A stretch of 6,287 nt of DNA from Bacteroidota bacterium (GTDB lineage Bacteria; Bacteroidota; Bacteroidia; Chitinophagales; Chitinophagaceae): the NCBI GenBank assembly GCA_947447835.1, contig CANFLP010000097.1:1-6287 (forward strand). The letters are read 5' to 3'. A program made the translations under genes and the position numbers. Numbering within the stretch: position 1 is the stretch's first letter; every line of letters starts with the position of its first letter. The notes under the pieces were generated by a model that had not been told where the DNA came from, did not search any database, and saw only the letters and a program-made list of their open reading frames with translations. Positions 4,971 through 6,287 of this stretch are shown here, piece by piece.

Positions 4971-6287
4971 ATGGGCGTAAAATTATTATTAGACAAAGCA
5001 AGTGTACCGGGCATTCGTACTTATGATGTATACCGTCGTGAGGGTGGATACCGTGCAGTAGAAAAAGCTTTGAAGGAAATGAGTACCGAAGCCATTGTAG
5101 AAGAAGTTAAGAAAAGTGGATTAAGAGGTAGGGGTGGTGCTGGTTTTCCAACAGGAATGAAATGGAGTTTTATTGCAAAACCAGAAGGCGTTCCACGTCA
5201 CTTGGTTTGTAATGCGGATGAAAGTGAACCCGGCACTTTTAAAGATAGATACTTGATGGAATTTTTACCTCACTTATTAATAGAGGGTTTGATTATTTCA
5301 AGTTATGCTTTAGGATCACATGACACCTACATTTATATCAGAGGTGAGTATGCATGGATACCAGATATTTTAGAGGAAGCAATTAACGAAGCAAAAGCAA
5401 ATGGCTTTTTAGGAAAAAATATTTTAGGCACTGGCTTTGATTGTAATATACATGTTCAACGTGGTGGTGGTGCTTATATCTGTGGTGAAGAGACTGCATT
5501 GATTGAATCATTGGAAGGCAAAAGAGGTAATCCTCGTATCAAACCTCCTTTCCCTGCGATTCAAGGTTTATGGATGCGTCCAACTGTTGTTAACAATGTA
5601 GAAACATTAGCTGCAATTGTTCCTATCATTAATATTGGTGGAGATGAATATGCTAAAATAGGTATTGGAAAATCAACAGGTACTAAATTAATTTCGGCAT
5701 GTGGTAATATTAATAAGCCAGGCGTATACGAAATTGACATGACTGTTTCGGTAGAGGAATTTATTTATAGCGACGAGTATTGTGGTGGTATTAAAGGAGG
5801 TAAACGATTAAAAGCTTGTATTCCTGGTGGATCATCTGTTCCAATTTTACCTGCAAATTTATTATTGAAAACGGCTAAGGGTGAAACGCGTTACATGAAC
5901 TATGAAAGTTTAAGTGATGGTGGTTTTGCTACTGGTTCTATGTTAGGATCAGGCGGCTTTATCGTTTTAGATGAAGACCAATGTATTGTTAAAAATACAA
6001 TGACTTTGGCAAGATTCTATCGTCATGAAAGTTGTGGTCAATGTTCACCATGTAGAGAAGGAACTGGTTGGATGGAAAAGATTTTACAAAAAATTGAAAG
6101 CGGTAAAGGGGAGATGAGTGATATTGATTTACTGTGGGATATTCAAAGAAAGATAGAAGGGAATACTATTTGTCCATTAGGCGACGCGGCTTCATGGCCA
6201 GTTGCTTATGCAATCCGTCATTTCCGTGACGAGTTTGAATGGCATGTAAATAATCCTGAATTATCACAAACAAGCAATTTTGGTTTA
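4971..6287 (+). CDS. nuoF: NADH-quinone oxidoreductase subunit F, 3' partial
   Basis: NuoF (51-kDa/Nqo1 homologue) oxidises NADH, passes the hydride to FMN and carries 4Fe-4S cluster N3. The frame is open from ATG 4971 through base 6287: 439 codons without a stop, so the gene leaves the window. Homologues are about 440-450 residues, so only a short tail should be missing. Gly-Arg-Gly-Gly-Ala-Gly-Phe-Pro-Thr-Gly-Met-Lys-Trp (53-65) and Asn-Ala-Asp-Glu-Ser-Glu-Pro-Gly-Thr-Phe-Lys-Asp-Arg (81-93) form the FMN/NADH site. The NADH-binding region continues at Gly-Ala-Tyr-Ile-Cys-Gly-Glu-Glu-Thr-Ala-Leu (167-177) and Glu-Gly-Lys-Arg-Gly-Asn-Pro-Arg (182-189). A SLBB-like region follows (about 240-330). 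The N3 ligands are Cys355, Cys358 and Cys361 (Ser-Cys-Gly-Gln-Cys-Ser-Pro-Cys-Arg-Glu-Gly) and Cys401 (Thr-Ile-Cys-Pro-Leu-Gly-Asp). No frameshift is seen. The full NADH site, with NuoE beside it, identifies an NADH-linked complex I and argues against the ferredoxin- or F420-linked types that lack this module. Confidence 0.98.
   Translation, partial: MGVKLLLDKASVPGIRTYDVYRREGGYRAVEKALKEMSTEAIVEEVKKSGLRGRGGAGFPTGMKWSFIAKPEGVPRHLVCNADESEPGTFKDRYLMEFLPHLLIEGLIISSYALGSHDTYIYIRGEYAWIPDILEEAINEAKANGFLGKNILGTGFDCNIHVQRGGGAYICGEETALIESLEGKRGNPRIKPPFPAIQGLWMRPTVVNNVETLAAIVPIINIGGDEYAKIGIGKSTGTKLISACGNINKPGVYEIDMTVSVEEFIYSDEYCGGIKGGKRLKACIPGGSSVPILPANLLLKTAKGETRYMNYESLSDGGFATGSMLGSGGFIVLDEDQCIVKNTMTLARFYRHESCGQCSPCREGTGWMEKILQKIESGKGEMSDIDLLWDIQRKIEGNTICPLGDAASWPVAYAIRHFRDEFEWHVNNPELSQTSNFGL

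Noticed and set aside
1599..6287. A novel or accessory system hidden in the window
   Set aside because: Every gene from nuoA to nuoF is a full-length, intact complex I subunit in standard order, and the gaps (26-44 bases) are too short to hide another gene.

Overview
This window is the 5' half of a bacterial respiratory complex I (type I NADH:quinone oxidoreductase) operon, preceded by the end of an unrelated tetratricopeptide-repeat (TPR) gene. Everything recognisable lies on the + strand. The sequence is A/T-rich with A/T-ending codons, and no start codon has a clear Shine-Dalgarno sequence. The one credible promoter matches the Bacteroidota -7 consensus TAnnTTTG. Together with the separate nuoC and nuoD genes and the wording of the subunit motifs, this points to Bacteroidota, perhaps near Chitinophagaceae. 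That taxonomic placement is inference.

Layout: 1-1470 is the C-terminal 489 codons of a TPR protein, open at the left edge. 1471-1598 is the only sizeable non-coding stretch. It holds a 10-bp tandem repeat, a strong rho-independent terminator (1521-1548) and, directly after it, a probable promoter (-7 element at 1572-1580). From 1599 the genes run nuoA, nuoB, nuoC, nuoD, nuoE, nuoF with gaps of 26-44 bases, no overlaps and no internal terminator, so they probably form one transcript. nuoF is still open at the right edge after 439 codons and lacks at most a short C-terminal tail. It is a full gene-sized reading frame and should not be overlooked because its stop codon lies outside the window.

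How the genes work together: NuoF (FMN, NADH site, 4Fe-4S cluster N3) and NuoE (2Fe-2S cluster N1a) form the NADH-oxidising tip. NuoC, NuoD and NuoB form the connecting module, where cluster N2 in NuoB passes electrons to quinone in a pocket shared with NuoD. NuoA is a small membrane subunit at the junction with the proton-pumping arm. NuoG, I, H and J-N are expected downstream but not seen. All cofactor-ligating cysteines of NuoB, NuoE and NuoF are present at canonical spacing, and the NuoD quinone-site His and Tyr are present, so the enzyme should be functional.

I found no mobile element, CRISPR array, RNA gene, pseudogene or novel system. This is a conserved housekeeping region. The points worth a second look are residue-level departures in NuoA, NuoB and NuoD, the compact terminator-promoter junction, the tandem repeat, and the shared start-codon context.
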